A stretch of DNA of 56,232 nucleotides from Mesorhizobium waimense. Its GTDB lineage: Bacteria > Pseudomonadota > Alphaproteobacteria > Rhizobiales > Rhizobiaceae. Of the stretch, positions 40,265-49,283 are shown in pieces. The DNA lies in the NCBI RefSeq assembly GCF_003601975.1, contig NZ_QZWZ01000039.1, positions 1 through 56,232 of the forward strand, given 5' to 3'. Both the position numbers and the translations under genes were made by a program. The number at the start of each line of letters is the position of its first letter. Position 1 is the first letter of the stretch. The notes under the pieces are model-generated. The model searched no databases and had not been told where the DNA came from. It saw only the letters and a list, made by a program, of their open reading frames with translations.

Positions 40265-40991
40265 CTTGCTCCGTTCCTCCCCTGCCGCTTGGATCGCGCC
40301 ACGGCGTACAAAGGCATGGCTGGAGATAGGGCCAACCAGCCGGCCTGTCGTGAGGCACGGCAACCATGGTTGATGGGGCAAGGGCAAGCGATCTCACAAA
40401 TTGCGAAACCTCCAACGCAGGACATGACAGAGAGGCGAAGGAACGCCACAACTTCATTTTGCGCCTCATCTCGCTGCATCGCACAAGCGTCCCGCATCTA
40501 GCTCACTCGCCGCGGAACGGCTCAAATCGAAAATCAGAAGAATTTTTATCTAAGTATCATCCACGCACTCGCAAAAGTTGCTAAGCATCCATCCAGAATA
40601 CAACTCAATAAATACTTGAAAACAGCCAGAACAGGCGCTGGTTCATTCATATGGCACCCCGGCTACCGGGGGTGCCATTACCGAAAATGTCAAAATATGG
40701 GCGATCTCCAGCCATTTTTTTGACACCGGCATCACAGATGTGTTTCAACATGGCAAACATTTTGTGTTGCGCTGCAGCATAGCGTGAGACAATCGTTGCC
40801 GATTGGACAGGCGCGGGTGGAGGTTCCGGTATATTGACCAGAATGGGCGTTCCGCTGACCGGTTTCGAGGCCGTCCCGAGCGCAAGGCGCGGGCCACCGG
40901 CGGGCGATAGCGGAACGCTGTTGCATTCCACCGCCCGATGGCCTGGCGCGACATTGTTTCATTGTCGACATCGGATCGGCGGACGCGGCTG
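40265..40991. other. Long intergenic region with a strong hairpin
   Basis: 727 bases without a supported gene, separating the divergent DMT exporter and the glycan operon. It contains a near-perfect hairpin ATGGCACCCCGG/CCGGGGGTGCCAT (40651-40678, one bulged G) and an AT-rich stretch at 40530-40640. Promoters for the acyltransferase operon should lie in the last 200 bases. Confidence 0.5.
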
Positions 40992-42170
40992 ATGTCAAAT
41001 CAGCGCAACATACAGCTGGATGCGCTGCGCGCCATTGCCGTGATGATGGTGCTGTACTCGCATTTCTTCGCCGCGGGCGGCTCCTCCTTCCTCGGCCATC
41101 TCGGCGTGCGGCTGTTCTTCGTGCTCTCCGGCTTCCTGATCACGCGGCTTCTGCTGGAAGCCCGCGCGGCCGCCGAATTCGAAGCCGGGCCGGCGCTGCG
41201 CTCCTTCTACATCAGGCGGGCACTGAGAATATTCCCGCCCTATTTCGCCGTGCTCGGCCTCGTCTGGCTGACCGATCTCGAACAGTCGCGTGGATCGCTT
41301 CTGTGGCACGCGCTCTATCTCTCCAATTTCTGGTACGCGCTGCGCAACGAGTGGACGCCCTGGCTGCTCTGCCATTTCTGGAGCCTGAGCATCGAGGAGC
41401 AGTTTTATATCGCCTGGCCGCTGATCGTGCTTCTGGCGCCGCGCCGGCGCATCGAGGCGATCACCATCGGCGTCATCGCGCTCTCGCTGGCCTACCGCTT
41501 CTACTGGCCTGTGACCGCCAACACAGCGCTCGCTCGCGACCTGCTGCCGCCTGCCTCAATGGACGCGCTGGCTTGCGGCGCGCTGCTCGCCATGCGGGCG
41601 GCCAGAGGCGCTGCCCTGCCGCAATGGATGCAGCGCGGCTGGCCGGCCTTCGCGGCCGCGTTCCTGGCGATCCAGTGGTTTATCCCGGCACCGGCCAATC
41701 CCATGCTGGAATGGGCCCATTGGCTGCTGCTGCAGGTGCTGCCGCTGGTGCCGCTGGTGGCCATTGTCGCTGCCTGTTCGGCCGGGCTTGGCGGCATCCT
41801 CGGCAAGCTTGCCGAACTGCCGCCGCTGCTTGCCCTCGGCCGCATCAGCTACGGCGTCTATCTCTATCACCCGATCCTTCTGGCCTATGCCGTCAAGGCG
41901 CAGCCCTGGATCCCGCTCAACGTCTCCGAGCAAGGGCCGGGACGGTTCCTCGTTGCGGGCGCCGCAACGATCGTCGTGGCGTCGATCTCCTGGCAGGTTT
42001 TCGAAAAGCCGCTCAACGGCCTCAAGCGCCATTTCCCCTATGTCGCCCGCCGCGCTGCCCACGAACGCGCAAGCGAGGCCGGCTGGTTCGGCAGGCCGGC
42101 CTATCCCACAGGATCGCCCGACGGCCGCGAGCCGCCGCGCAATCTCCGGCGAACGGGTGCCAGCCAATGA
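40992..42170 (+). CDS. Membrane acyltransferase (acyltransferase 3 family)
   Basis: 392 residues with about ten membrane helices. Family marks are RNIQLDALRAIAVMMVLYSH at the start with the catalytic histidine, GVRLFFVLSGFLITRLL, and HFWSLSIEEQFYIAWPL. Such enzymes add acetyl or other acyl groups to surface polysaccharides. It is the first gene of an operon with two glycosyltransferases and an ABC exporter; the next gene starts within its stop codon (ATGA), so glycan decoration is the probable job. The frame upstream of ATG 40992 is not family-like. Confidence 0.88.
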   Translation: MSNQRNIQLDALRAIAVMMVLYSHFFAAGGSSFLGHLGVRLFFVLSGFLITRLLLEARAAAEFEAGPALRSFYIRRALRIFPPYFAVLGLVWLTDLEQSRGSLLWHALYLSNFWYALRNEWTPWLLCHFWSLSIEEQFYIAWPLIVLLAPRRRIEAITIGVIALSLAYRFYWPVTANTALARDLLPPASMDALACGALLAMRAARGAALPQWMQRGWPAFAAAFLAIQWFIPAPANPMLEWAHWLLLQVLPLVPLVAIVAACSAGLGGILGKLAELPPLLALGRISYGVYLYHPILLAYAVKAQPWIPLNVSEQGPGRFLVAGAATIVVASISWQVFEKPLNGLKRHFPYVARRAAHERASEAGWFGRPAYPTGSPDGREPPRNLRRTGASQ

Positions 42171-43276
42171 CCGCCGCTCCGCTCGTTTCCGTTCTACTGC
42201 CGGTCTACAATGCCGGACCTTATCTCACTGCTGCGATCGGCTCGATCCTGCGGCAGGACTACGATCGCCTGGAGGTCATCGCGATCGACGATGGATCGAC
42301 CGACAACTCGCTTGATATCCTCGAGCGACACTGCCGGGCCGACAATCGCGTCTCGATCATCTCGCGCGAAAACCGCGGCCTCGTCGCCACCCTGAACGAA
42401 GGCCTGGCCGTTGCCCGGGGCGAACTGGTCGCCAGGATGGATGCCGACGACATCGCCTATCCCTGGCGCCTGTCGCGCCAGGTGGCACTGTTCGACCAGC
42501 GGCCCGAGCTCGGCTTCTGTGGTGCCGGCATCGATACCTTGCTGCACGGCCGTATCGCCAAGGGCAGGCTCGATCCGGTGTTCCAGTTCAGCCTGCCCAT
42601 ATTGTCGATGTTCTTCACAATCTTCATGCACCCGACGGTGGTCTACAACAGGAAGGTCATCGACGAGGGTAGCCTCCACTACGATCCCGAATACAGGCAC
42701 GCCGAGGATTTCGATCTCTTCGGCCGGCTTGCCCGCCGTTTCCCTGCGGCGATGATGCCGGAAAACCTGCTCGTCTACCGCATCCATCCTGGGAGCGTGA
42801 CCAGCCGGCATACCAGGGACATGCGCCGGACGCATTTGCGGATCGTGGCCGAGAACCTCGAGAGCGAGGGCCTGGCGGACCGCATCGAGGATCTGCAGGC
42901 CATCGGCGATGCCGTCTCGTTCGACACGGTTGCGCGCGCCGCCCAGTTCATCGTTGCGCTGGAAGAACGGGTTTCCGCGCTGCCCGATGACATCAGGCCG
43001 AGCTTCGCGGCCGGTGCGCTCAACCTGTTCTATTTCCTCTACCAGCTCGTCGGCGACGAAAGGGAGCCTGCTCTGACGCATGAATTGCTGACGCGGACCG
43101 CGAAGTGGAACGTCATCCGGCGCCGCGAGAAATACGCGCTGCGCCCCGGACCCTGGGCGCCCCGGCTCAGCCTCGCCTCGATCGCGGCCGGCAAGAAGGC
43201 GGACCGGGTGGCGCAGTATTTCAAGACCAGGCCAGCCCGCACGGTGCTTGCGCCCTATCAGCGGGGGTTGGCATGA
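42167..43276 (+). CDS. Family 2 glycosyltransferase
   Basis: 369 residues of the GT-A fold: VSVLLPVYNAGPYLTAAIGS, VIAIDDGSTDNSLDILERHC, metal-binding LVARMDADDIAYPWR, and a C-terminal MHPTVVYNRKVIDEGSLHYD with AEDFDLFGRLARRF, the usual acceptor-side ED motif. It should add one sugar during repeat-unit assembly. Translationally coupled to both neighbours (overlaps of four bases). Confidence 0.88.
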   Translation: MTAAPLVSVLLPVYNAGPYLTAAIGSILRQDYDRLEVIAIDDGSTDNSLDILERHCRADNRVSIISRENRGLVATLNEGLAVARGELVARMDADDIAYPWRLSRQVALFDQRPELGFCGAGIDTLLHGRIAKGRLDPVFQFSLPILSMFFTIFMHPTVVYNRKVIDEGSLHYDPEYRHAEDFDLFGRLARRFPAAMMPENLLVYRIHPGSVTSRHTRDMRRTHLRIVAENLESEGLADRIEDLQAIGDAVSFDTVARAAQFIVALEERVSALPDDIRPSFAAGALNLFYFLYQLVGDEREPALTHELLTRTAKWNVIRRREKYALRPGPWAPRLSLASIAAGKKADRVAQYFKTRPARTVLAPYQRGLA

Positions 43277-44316
43277 ACGACCAGCCGCATCCGCTCCTGC
43301 AGCGCGATCGCCCGACGCCCTCGCCCGTCCATCCCCGGCCGGGGCAGAAGCCGGCGTTCGAGGTCAGCTTCATCATCTGCACGCGCGACCGCCTCGCCGT
43401 GCTCGAAGCCTGCATCAAGTCGGTCCAGGCCGCCTGCCGGGCGCATCCCGCCTTTGCCGCCGAGATGCTGGTGGTCGACAATGGCTCGATCGACCGTACG
43501 GCGGAGCGCCTCGCCTGCCTGGCCAAGACCTCGGACCTTCCGCTGACCGCCGTTTCGGAGCCGCGGCCCGGACTGGCGGCGGCGCGCAATGCCGGGCTGG
43601 CGCGGGCGCGCGGCCGCATTCTGGTGTTCGTCGACGATGATTGCGCGGTCGATCGCGACTATTTGCGCGACCTGATGCGGCACTATGCGAGCGGCGAGAA
43701 ATGGCTGGTCCGCGGCGGTCGCGTCGAACTCGGCGACGCCCGGGACCTGCCCTTCACCATCAAGCGCTGCGAACAGCGCGAGCGGCTGACGCCGGCCGTC
43801 CATCCGGGCGGCTTCGTGCTTGGCTGCAACATGACCATGCACCGCGACGTCGCGGCCCGCATCGGACCGTTCGACGAGCGTTTTGGCGCCGGCGGCCCGC
43901 TGCGCTCGGCGGAAGACACCGACTATCTCGTACGCGCAATGCTGCTCGGCATTCCAGTCGAATACGTGCCCGACATGACGATCTTCCACCATCACGGCCG
44001 GCGCGACCGCAAGTCGATCGACAGGCTGCACCGCGATTATAGCCTCGGCAATGGCGCGCTGTGCCTGAAGCATGTGCGGCGCGCACCCTGGCTGCTGCGG
44101 CATTTCTACTGGGCGGCGCGGTCGGCCATGCGCGAGCTTGCCGGCGGCCCGCGCTTCGACCACGATCTCGGCCTGTCGCATTGGCCCGTCGTCGCCATGA
44201 ACCTTGCTGGTGCCGCAAGATTTGCGCTGCTTTTGATGGTCGGATGGCGCAGGCAGCCACGGCTGCTAGCGGATCGGCAGGCCAATGAAGCCGGCGCGGA
44301 GGCCAGGGCACGCTAA
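43273..44316 (+). CDS. Family 2 glycosyltransferase
   Basis: 347 residues with GT-A marks VSFIICTRDRLAVLEACIKS, MLVVDNGSIDRTAERL, ILVFVDDDCAVDRD (the D-x-D site) and GPLRSAEDTDYLVRAM. It is divergent from the preceding GT2, so it probably adds a different sugar. A basic C-terminus without a clear anchor suggests a membrane-peripheral enzyme. Starts in the stop of the previous gene, and its own stop overlaps the start of the exporter (TAATG). Confidence 0.88.
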   Translation: MNDQPHPLLQRDRPTPSPVHPRPGQKPAFEVSFIICTRDRLAVLEACIKSVQAACRAHPAFAAEMLVVDNGSIDRTAERLACLAKTSDLPLTAVSEPRPGLAAARNAGLARARGRILVFVDDDCAVDRDYLRDLMRHYASGEKWLVRGGRVELGDARDLPFTIKRCEQRERLTPAVHPGGFVLGCNMTMHRDVAARIGPFDERFGAGGPLRSAEDTDYLVRAMLLGIPVEYVPDMTIFHHHGRRDRKSIDRLHRDYSLGNGALCLKHVRRAPWLLRHFYWAARSAMRELAGGPRFDHDLGLSHWPVVAMNLAGAARFALLLMVGWRRQPRLLADRQANEAGAEARAR

Positions 44317-46121
44317 TGAAGCTGATGCCGCCAGCCCTACCGATGCTGCGCCGCGCGCTTGGCGGCGGGCTGCTGCGGCTTGTTCCCGCCGTGGTGGTGC
44401 TCGGCCTGGCGGGTGCGGCCCTTGAAGGCCTCGGCATCGGCCTGATCATTCCGCTGCTCGGCATCATCATGGGGCATGGCGACACGGTCGGCATGGCCGG
44501 CTTCTCCGCCCTCCTCCAGCAGGTTGGAGCGGGCCTTGGCGAGCGCGAGCGGCTGATTGCCATTTCGGCCGCCATCCTCGGCTCGATCGTGCTGAAGAAC
44601 GTCCTTGCCTTCGCCAACACGCTGCTCACCGCCCATATCTACGGCAAGGCAAGCTATGCGATCCGCAGCGCCCTGTCGGAGCGGCTGCTCAGGATCGGCT
44701 ACCCGTTCTTCCTGCAGCAGAGCCCCGGTCGGCTGCTCAACATCATCTCCAACGAATCCTGGCGGGCCTCGGACGCGATCCAGGCCCTGTTCGGCGCGAT
44801 CGTCAGCGCCTCGGCCGCCATCATCCTGCTCGCCTTCCTGATGCTCTTATCCTGGCAGATGACGCTGCTGGTGACGCTCGGGCTGGCGCTGGTGCAACTG
44901 GCGCACGCCCTGCTGTCGGCCAATCTGAAGGTGCCGAGCCGCGGCGTCGCGGCGCGTAACAGCGCGCTCGCCTCGCAGATGCTGCATCTGGTGCATGCCG
45001 GACGCCTGATCCGCATCTTCGGCCAGGAGGACCGCGAGAAGGCGGTGTTCGACAGGGCGTCCGACGGAGTGCGGCGTGCCGCCTTCGTGCTCTCGACCCG
45101 CCAGGGCGTCTTGCCGCCGCTGACCGAGGTTCTGCATGCCATGCTGTTCCTGATGGTGGTGATCGGCGCCTGGCTCGCCAATGTCAGCTTCCCGCTGACC
45201 GCCGCCTTCCTCATCCTGCTCTATCGGCTGCAGCCGCATATGCGTGCCCTGCAGATGTCATGGAGCCAGTTGCAAGGCCTCTCCGGCTCGCTGGAAGAGG
45301 TGCAATGGCTGCTCGACCCCGCAGGCAAGCCGGCGGCGCCGCAAGGCAGCCGGCCCTTCGACGGCCTGCGCCAGGCGATTAGCTTCGACGATGTCAGCTT
45401 CACCTATGCGGGCGCAGCCTCCACTCCCGGTCCGGATGCGCGCGGAGCGGTGCTGCACCAGGCCACGTTCACCATCCGCAGCGGCCGCTCGACGGCGCTG
45501 ATCGGCCGTTCGGGTGCCGGCAAGACGACGATCGTCAACCTGCTCTGCCGCTTCGTCGAGCCCGATGGCGGCAGCATTCTGGTCGACGGGGCCTCGCTCG
45601 GCGAGATCGACCCCGGCCAATGGCGCAAGAACATCGCCTTAGCCAGCCAGGAGCTGGAACTGGTGGACGGCACGATCCTCGACAACATCGTCTACGGCCA
45701 CGACACCGCCTCGGCCGGCGACGCCGAGCGCGCCGCAAAGCTGGCCGAGGCGCATGAATTCATCGAGCATTTGCCGCAGGGCTACAAGACGCTGGTCGGC
45801 TGCCGGGGCGTCAACCTGTCGGCCGGGCAAAGGCAGCGCATCGCGCTGGCGCGCGCACTGGTGCGCGATCCCGACATACTGATCCTCGACGAAGCCACCA
45901 ATGCGGTGGACGGGCTTTCGGAGGCGGCCATCGTCGAGACGCTGAAGTCGCGCGCCGGTCGCCGCACCACCATCGTCATCAGCCACCACCACAGCACCAT
46001 CTCGTTCTGCGACGATGTGGTGATCCTGAGCCACGGCCGGGTGAAGAAGCAAGCCCCCTTCGCGGCGCTGGCAAAGCTCAGCATGGACGAGCTTTATCAG
46101 CATGGGCCGGGGGAGATTTAG
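44316..46121 (+). CDS. ABC exporter, permease-ATPase (MsbA-like)
   Basis: 601 residues: six membrane helices in the first 320 residues (for example AAIILLAFLMLLSWQMTLLV), then an ATPase domain with Walker A GRSGAGKT (397-404), signature NLSAGQRQRIALARAL (LSAGQ) and Walker B ILILDEATNAVD. It belongs to the half-transporter type that flips lipid-linked glycans or lipids across the inner membrane. Being last in the glycan operon, it is the likely flippase for the product of the two glycosyltransferases. Confidence 0.9.
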   Translation: MKLMPPALPMLRRALGGGLLRLVPAVVVLGLAGAALEGLGIGLIIPLLGIIMGHGDTVGMAGFSALLQQVGAGLGERERLIAISAAILGSIVLKNVLAFANTLLTAHIYGKASYAIRSALSERLLRIGYPFFLQQSPGRLLNIISNESWRASDAIQALFGAIVSASAAIILLAFLMLLSWQMTLLVTLGLALVQLAHALLSANLKVPSRGVAARNSALASQMLHLVHAGRLIRIFGQEDREKAVFDRASDGVRRAAFVLSTRQGVLPPLTEVLHAMLFLMVVIGAWLANVSFPLTAAFLILLYRLQPHMRALQMSWSQLQGLSGSLEEVQWLLDPAGKPAAPQGSRPFDGLRQAISFDDVSFTYAGAASTPGPDARGAVLHQATFTIRSGRSTALIGRSGAGKTTIVNLLCRFVEPDGGSILVDGASLGEIDPGQWRKNIALASQELELVDGTILDNIVYGHDTASAGDAERAAKLAEAHEFIEHLPQGYKTLVGCRGVNLSAGQRQRIALARALVRDPDILILDEATNAVDGLSEAAIVETLKSRAGRRTTIVISHHHSTISFCDDVVILSHGRVKKQAPFAALAKLSMDELYQHGPGEI

Positions 46122-46130
46122 GCTGCGCCC

Positions 46131-46204
46131 CTACCTCCCCCTTGTGGGGAGGTAGGGCCGAAGGTCCGGGTGGGGGTACTGGACCTCCCCGCAATGGGGA
46201 GGGT
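46131..46204. repeat. Tandem palindromic repeats, probable terminator
   Basis: Two hairpins: CTACCTCCCC-CTTGT-GGGGAGGTAG (46131-46155) and ACCTCCCC-GCAAT-GGGGAGGGT (46183-46204). They belong to the C-rich palindromes dispersed in Mesorhizobium genomes. They lie between the convergent glycan operon and coiled-coil gene and can terminate both. Confidence 0.6.
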
Positions 46205-46214
46205 AAGAGCGAGA

Positions 46215-47741
46215 CTACGAAGTCGCGCGCAGGTTGCGGTGGGCGCGGCGCCGGTGCGTGGCGCGGGCCTTTTCGGCGACCACGCCCTTGATCTCGACCA
46301 CCACCCCGTCGTCGCGCGGTCTGGCTCCAACCGCGTCGTCGCGCGCTTTGGCGCTGACCGCGTCGTCGCGCGCTCTGGCCTCGGTGACCCGGTGCAGCCG
46401 TTCATAGGGCAACAGCTCCTGGATGCGGGCGTTGAGCGACGCGATCTCGGCGCGCAGGTCCTCGCATTCCTGCTTCTGGATATCGAGCTGTATCTGTTCG
46501 GAGGCCTGTTGCAGCGTCAGCTGCGAAAGGTCCGCGCTCACGGTCGAAAGGTTCATCTTGTCGTTTTCGCTCTCGTTCATGAGGGCTGACAGTCTTTCGT
46601 CGGCGATCCGCTTTTCGGCCACGGCATCGCTCAATTCGGTCTTGAGCCTGGCGACCTCGCCGGCAGCCTCGCCATTCTCGTTCGCGGCAAGCTCCAGCCG
46701 TGACTGGAGGCCCTGGATCTCGGAACGCAGGCCGCTCATCTCGGCCTGGGCGCGCTCCTGCTCGGCCTGCCTGTCGGCTTCCACAAGACGGGCCGCTTCG
46801 GTCATTTCCGACAGCTTCGCCTGCGCCATCTCGAGCGCGGTCTGCAGCCGCATTTCCTCTTTCTCGCTTCTGACGAGCGCGGCCACGAGGTCGGCGATCC
46901 GCGCCGCTTCGCTGCGATGCGTGGTCAACAGTTCGTCCAGCCTGTGGCGCGCCTCGGCTTCGCGCTTCTGCGCCCTGTCGAGATCGATCGACAGGTTGAC
47001 CTGCTTCTCCCGCAAGGTCTTGATCTCGCGGGAGCGCCGGTTGGCCTCGACCGTCCTATCGGAAAGCGACTTGACGGCGTCGCCGAACTCCGCCTCGCGC
47101 CTTGCGCTCGCATTGGCTGCCTCGACGAGTTCCAGCCTTGCCGCGGCCAGGGCGCCGCGAAGCGACTCCCGCTCCTGGACCAGGCTTGTCTCGCGTTGCT
47201 GCAGCACCTCGACGGCGCTTTCGCGCTCGCGCTGCTTCTTGAGCGCATCGTGCAGCTGCTGCGAGAGCACGCGTTGTTCCGCGGCCAGGCCGGTATTTGC
47301 AAGTTCCAGCTCGTTGGTGCGAAGGATGTCGCCGTGCAGGATGGTGAGGAATTCGCGCGTCAAATGGTGCGAGGTGCCGATCTCCGACAGTTTCGCGGTG
47401 ATCTCCTCCAGATAGTCCTGCGCTTCGTGGAACAGCCCATCGACGGCGCCCAATGCGGCCAGCCGGGTTTGCGTGTGGGACGTCAGCCGTTGCACGGGCT
47501 GTCCTGTCGTGTCCTCGGGCGGCTCGGCCACGGCCACCTCGCCCGTGGTCATCTCGCCCTCGGCCACCTCGCTTTTGGCGCCCTCGATTTGCAGACTGTC
47601 GCCCTTTGCCTGGAGATCCTCATCCGGATCGTTCTCCAGCGACTCGAGAGATTCATTGATGGCTTCCGCCAGATCCGTCTGCAGCTCCTGGAATACCTTG
47701 TCTACATCTTCAGCACGCTTGATCAGGCTCTTGAGGTTCAT
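46215..47741 (-). CDS. Long cytoplasmic coiled-coil protein
   Basis: 508 residues, no signal peptide and no membrane helix. After an acidic N-terminal region (residues 1-90) there is an almost unbroken coiled coil from about 100 to 445 (heptads such as LQQRETSLVQERESLRGALA and DLVAALVRSEKEEMRLQTAL). The tail has a short tandem repeat (EARARDDAVSA, KARDDAVGA, RPRDDGVV) and a basic end (RATHRRRAHRNLRATS). The layout is like bacterial cytoskeletal or scaffold proteins, but no family could be named. ATG 47741 has better ribosome spacing than ATG 47750. It lies between the glycan operon and minCDE. Confidence 0.8.
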   Translation of the reverse strand: MNLKSLIKRAEDVDKVFQELQTDLAEAINESLESLENDPDEDLQAKGDSLQIEGAKSEVAEGEMTTGEVAVAEPPEDTTGQPVQRLTSHTQTRLAALGAVDGLFHEAQDYLEEITAKLSEIGTSHHLTREFLTILHGDILRTNELELANTGLAAEQRVLSQQLHDALKKQRERESAVEVLQQRETSLVQERESLRGALAAARLELVEAANASARREAEFGDAVKSLSDRTVEANRRSREIKTLREKQVNLSIDLDRAQKREAEARHRLDELLTTHRSEAARIADLVAALVRSEKEEMRLQTALEMAQAKLSEMTEAARLVEADRQAEQERAQAEMSGLRSEIQGLQSRLELAANENGEAAGEVARLKTELSDAVAEKRIADERLSALMNESENDKMNLSTVSADLSQLTLQQASEQIQLDIQKQECEDLRAEIASLNARIQELLPYERLHRVTEARARDDAVSAKARDDAVGARPRDDGVVVEIKGVVAEKARATHRRRAHRNLRATS

Positions 47742-48122
47742 GTCATACACCTCTTACTCTGCCGCTTACGCAACCCCTCGTACTTAATGAATTACTAATG
47801 TTTCCCCTTTTACATCCTATGCTTTCGTAGGGGAAGCCCCCGCCGGCGGGTAGGGCGATCTAGCACATTTGGGGGATGGAAGCTGCGAGGCAGCCATGGA
47901 AAGGCTTGGGCTTCCTCGCCCCCACGGAGTGGAGGAGAGGTGGCTCGGCGAAGCCGAGACGGAGAGGGGGAATGGCTCGGCTTTCAGAAGAATTCAGAGG
48001 GAAACCGCCGACGCCGCAGGGCCCCTCTCCGGCCGCTTCGCGGCCACCGTTCCGGGGCGAGCCACGGGGCTCGCCCGTGCTTCGAACCGTACTTCTTGGG
48101 CGAGGAACCTGGTGCTACCAGG
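47742..48122. repeat. Intergenic region filled with palindromic repeats
   Basis: About 380 bases downstream of minE and upstream of the coiled-coil gene. It contains three perfect hairpins, CTCGGC-GAA-GCCGAG (47944-47958), GGCCGC-TTC-GCGGCC (48031-48045) and GGGCGAGCC-ACG-GGGCTCGCCC near 48054-48076, set in larger imperfect inverted repeats. This is a Mesorhizobium-type mosaic repeat. No gene is seen. Confidence 0.6.
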
Positions 48123-48395
48123 TCACCCCGCCATGGCCAGCGGCACGGCGCTCTTGTTGGGGATCTGGATGTCGATCTCCAGCGTCGACATGGTCTCGCC
48201 GCGGTCCATCGAGACCTGCAGATAGTCCTGGTCGATCTGCACATGCTTGGCGATCACCGCCATGATCTCCTCGCGCAGGATGGAGACCAGATCGGGCTGG
48301 CTGCGGTTGCGGCGCTCATAGGCGAGCAGAACCTGCAGCCGCTCGCGCGCCACCGGCGCGCTGGAGCGCCGCTTGAAGAGGTCGAAAATGTTCAT
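48123..48395 (-). CDS. minE: Cell division topological specificity factor MinE
   Basis: 90 residues: N-terminal membrane-binding segment (MNIFDLFKRR), the MinD-contacting helix/strand (ARERLQVLLAYERRNRSQPD) and the C-terminal dimerisation domain (DYLQVSMDRGETMSTLEIDI). It stimulates MinD ATPase and drives pole-to-pole oscillation, placing the division site. Its start overlaps the stop of minD by four bases. The gene ends next to a repeat-rich region. Confidence 0.94.
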   Translation of the reverse strand: MNIFDLFKRRSSAPVARERLQVLLAYERRNRSQPDLVSILREEIMAVIAKHVQIDQDYLQVSMDRGETMSTLEIDIQIPNKSAVPLAMAG

Positions 48396-49207
48396 GCCGC
48401 CCTCCTTCCGAGCAGACGGTCGAGGAAGCCCTTGCGCTCGAAGGGCACCACTACGGGCAGTTCCTCGCCTTCGAGCCGCCGTGCCGCGTCGAGATAGGCT
48501 TTGGCGGCGGCAGTCAGCGGATCGGCCAATGTCACCGGCGAACCGAGGTTCGAGGCCCTGAGCACATCCTGGCTCTCGGGGATGATGCCCAAGAGCGGCG
48601 TCGACAGGATTTCCAGCACGTCGTCGATCGAGAGCATCTCACCCCGCGCGGCCCGGGCCGCATCATAGCGCGTGACCAGCACGTGCTTGGCGATCTGCTC
48701 GCCCTGCTCGGCCTTCATGGTGCGGGCGTCGAGCAGGCCGATGATGCGATCGGAATCGCGCACCGAGCTCACTTCCGGGTTGGTGACGATGACCGCCTCG
48801 TCGGCAAAGCGCATGGCGAGCTGGGCGCCGCGCTCGATGCCGGCCGGGCTGTCGCAGAAGACATAGTCGAACACCGAGCGCAGCCGCTCGATCACCTCGC
48901 CGACGCCCTCCTCCGTCAGCGCATCCTTGTCGCGCGTCTGCGAGGCCGGCAGCAGGAACAGCGTCTCGACCCGCTTGTCGCGGATCAACGCCTGCGAGAG
49001 CTTGGCCGATCCCTGGATGACGTTGACCAGGTCGAACACGACGCGCCGCTCGGCGCCCATGATCAGATCGAGATTCCTTAACCCGACATCGAAGTCGACC
49101 AGCGCCACCTTCTTGCCGGTCTTGGCGACCGCCGCTCCCAGTGCCGCCGTCGAGGTCGTCTTGCCGACGCCCCCCTTGCCCGACGTGACCACCACTACCT
49201 TGCCCAT
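48392..49207 (-). CDS. minD: Septum site-determining ATPase MinD
   Basis: 271 residues: deviant Walker A SGKGGVGKTT (9-18), switch region VDFDVGLRNLDLIMG, Walker B VFCDSPAGIERGA, and a C-terminal amphipathic membrane-targeting helix (FERKGFLDRLLGRRAA). It binds the membrane when ATP-loaded, recruits MinC and is released by MinE. The ATG at 49207 has GGAGG nearby upstream. Operon order is minC-minD-minE as in other alphaproteobacteria. Confidence 0.95.
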   Translation of the reverse strand: MGKVVVVTSGKGGVGKTTSTAALGAAVAKTGKKVALVDFDVGLRNLDLIMGAERRVVFDLVNVIQGSAKLSQALIRDKRVETLFLLPASQTRDKDALTEEGVGEVIERLRSVFDYVFCDSPAGIERGAQLAMRFADEAVIVTNPEVSSVRDSDRIIGLLDARTMKAEQGEQIAKHVLVTRYDAARAARGEMLSIDDVLEILSTPLLGIIPESQDVLRASNLGSPVTLADPLTAAAKAYLDAARRLEGEELPVVVPFERKGFLDRLLGRRAA

Positions 49208-49283
49208 GAAAAGTGCCTCCGTTTTTGTTTCGTTGTCTTGTCGGTCGATCGGCGCCGCCAGCGGGCGGTCAGCCGACCCTGTG

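Noticed and set aside
46131..48076. Palindromic repeats read as a CRISPR array
   Set aside because: Repeats are unequal in sequence and spacing, self-complementary and without unique spacers or cas genes.
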